NCBI GenBank assembly: GCA_001769925.1
Contig: MEPT01000059.1
Span: 19,318-30,888, forward strand
Direction: 5' to 3'
From: Bdellovibrionales bacterium RBG_16_40_8
GTDB lineage: Bacteria; Bdellovibrionota; Bdellovibrionia; Bdellovibrionales; UBA1609
Length of the DNA stretch: 11,571 nucleotides
Shown here: positions 11,190 to 11,571 of the stretch, one piece after another
Layout: every line of letters starts with the position of its first letter
Position numbering within the stretch: the first letter of the stretch is position 1
The notes under the pieces: generated by a model
What the model was told of the DNA's origin: nothing
Seen by the model: the letters and a program-made list of their open reading frames with translations, nothing else
The model's database searches: none
Program-made: the position numbers and the translations under genes

Positions 11190-11571
11190 TTTTTGCCTTT
11201 CGCGCAAGATTTACAGCTAACCGAATAGCTGCCAGCATTGAATATGGGTCGGCTTTACTTCTGCCAAAAATATCCTTAGCCGTACCATGGTCAACACTTG
11301 TTCTAATAAATGGTAAACCCAATGTGAGATGAACGCCACCTTCTTGCTTATGCACCATTTTAAATGGAATAAGCCCTTGATCATGGTAGGGGCAAATAAA
11401 AAGCGAATATTTTTGCCAATTTTCTTTAAAAAAAGCAGTATCTGGAACAAGAGGTAATGACATCGGTATATTTTGCTTAGCAGCAAAAATAATTGCTTCT
11501 TGGTATAGGGTGTTCTCTTCGTCGCCAATTATGCCGTTTTCTCCTGCATGGGGGTTAACACCAACAAGCGC
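11179..11571 (-). CDS. pdxA: 4-hydroxythreonine-4-phosphate dehydrogenase, C-terminal part (cut by window edge)
   Basis: PdxA oxidises 4-phosphohydroxy-L-threonine with NAD(P) in the DXP-dependent route to pyridoxal phosphate. The last 130 residues are visible; the reading frame is open to the right edge, so the start lies outside. The visible part begins ALVGVNPHAGENG, matching the conserved NPHAGE segment, and continues with YHDQGLIPFK and RTSVDHGTAKDIFG, which contain the Asp/His metal ligands, then ADPYSM. These motifs are diagnostic of PdxA or its close PdxA-like relatives. A methionine at 11463 could be mistaken for the start, but the frame continues upstream with conserved sequence. 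It overlaps the phosphohexomutase start by 11 nt, suggesting coupling. Confidence 0.93.
   Translation of the reverse strand, partial: ALVGVNPHAGENGIIGDEENTLYQEAIIFAAKQNIPMSLPLVPDTAFFKENWQKYSLFICPYHDQGLIPFKMVHKQEGGVHLTLGLPFIRTSVDHGTAKDIFGRSKADPYSMLAAIRLAVNLARKAKNGI

Noticed and set aside
11217..11528. 103-codon open frame on the - strand overlapping pdxA
   Set aside because: It is a different frame of the same strand over conserved PdxA motifs, with no recognisable content.

Overview
The window is a chromosomal housekeeping region from a bacterium with an AT-rich genome. It most likely lies just downstream of dnaA at the replication origin. The order dnaN-recF-gyrB-gyrA, followed by a TPR protein and then the ATP synthase Fo genes atpZ-atpI-atpB-atpE, with no F1 genes attached, suggests a Gram-negative of the Bdellovibrionota/deltaproteobacterial type. 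Three points support this: GyrB carries the long insert between TOPRIM and tail that is typical of Gram-negatives, the c subunit has a cleavable-looking signal peptide, and the Fo genes are split from F1. The assignment is an inference from gene order and protein character; no 16S gene or other marker is present.

Layout. Bases 1-237 are a T-rich gap with one perfect DnaA box, two near-matches and an AT-rich stretch. This is a candidate oriC, overlapped by a doubtful 62-codon ORF. From 238 to 9805 nine genes run on the + strand with gaps of 1-16 nt or overlaps of 8-29 nt: dnaN (sliding clamp), recF (gap repair ATPase), gyrB and gyrA (DNA gyrase), a TPR probable lipoprotein, atpZ and atpI (Fo assembly/accessory proteins), atpB (subunit a) and atpE (subunit c). 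This looks like one long transcription unit joining replication and topology genes to the membrane rotor of ATP synthase. atpF and the F1 genes are not in the window.

From 9819 to the right edge two genes run on the - strand, converging on atpE with a 13-nt gap. They are a phosphomannomutase/phosphoglucomutase of the AlgC type and, upstream of it with an 11-nt overlap, the 3' part of pdxA (vitamin B6 synthesis), cut by the window edge.

I found no mobile element, CRISPR array, tRNA, rRNA, toxin-antitoxin or defence system, and nothing that I would call an undescribed system. The points worth a second look are the candidate origin, the gyrase-to-Fo operon, the signal peptide and mixed ion-site signature of the c subunit, the TPR lipoprotein between gyrA and the Fo genes, and a local GC rise at atpZ.
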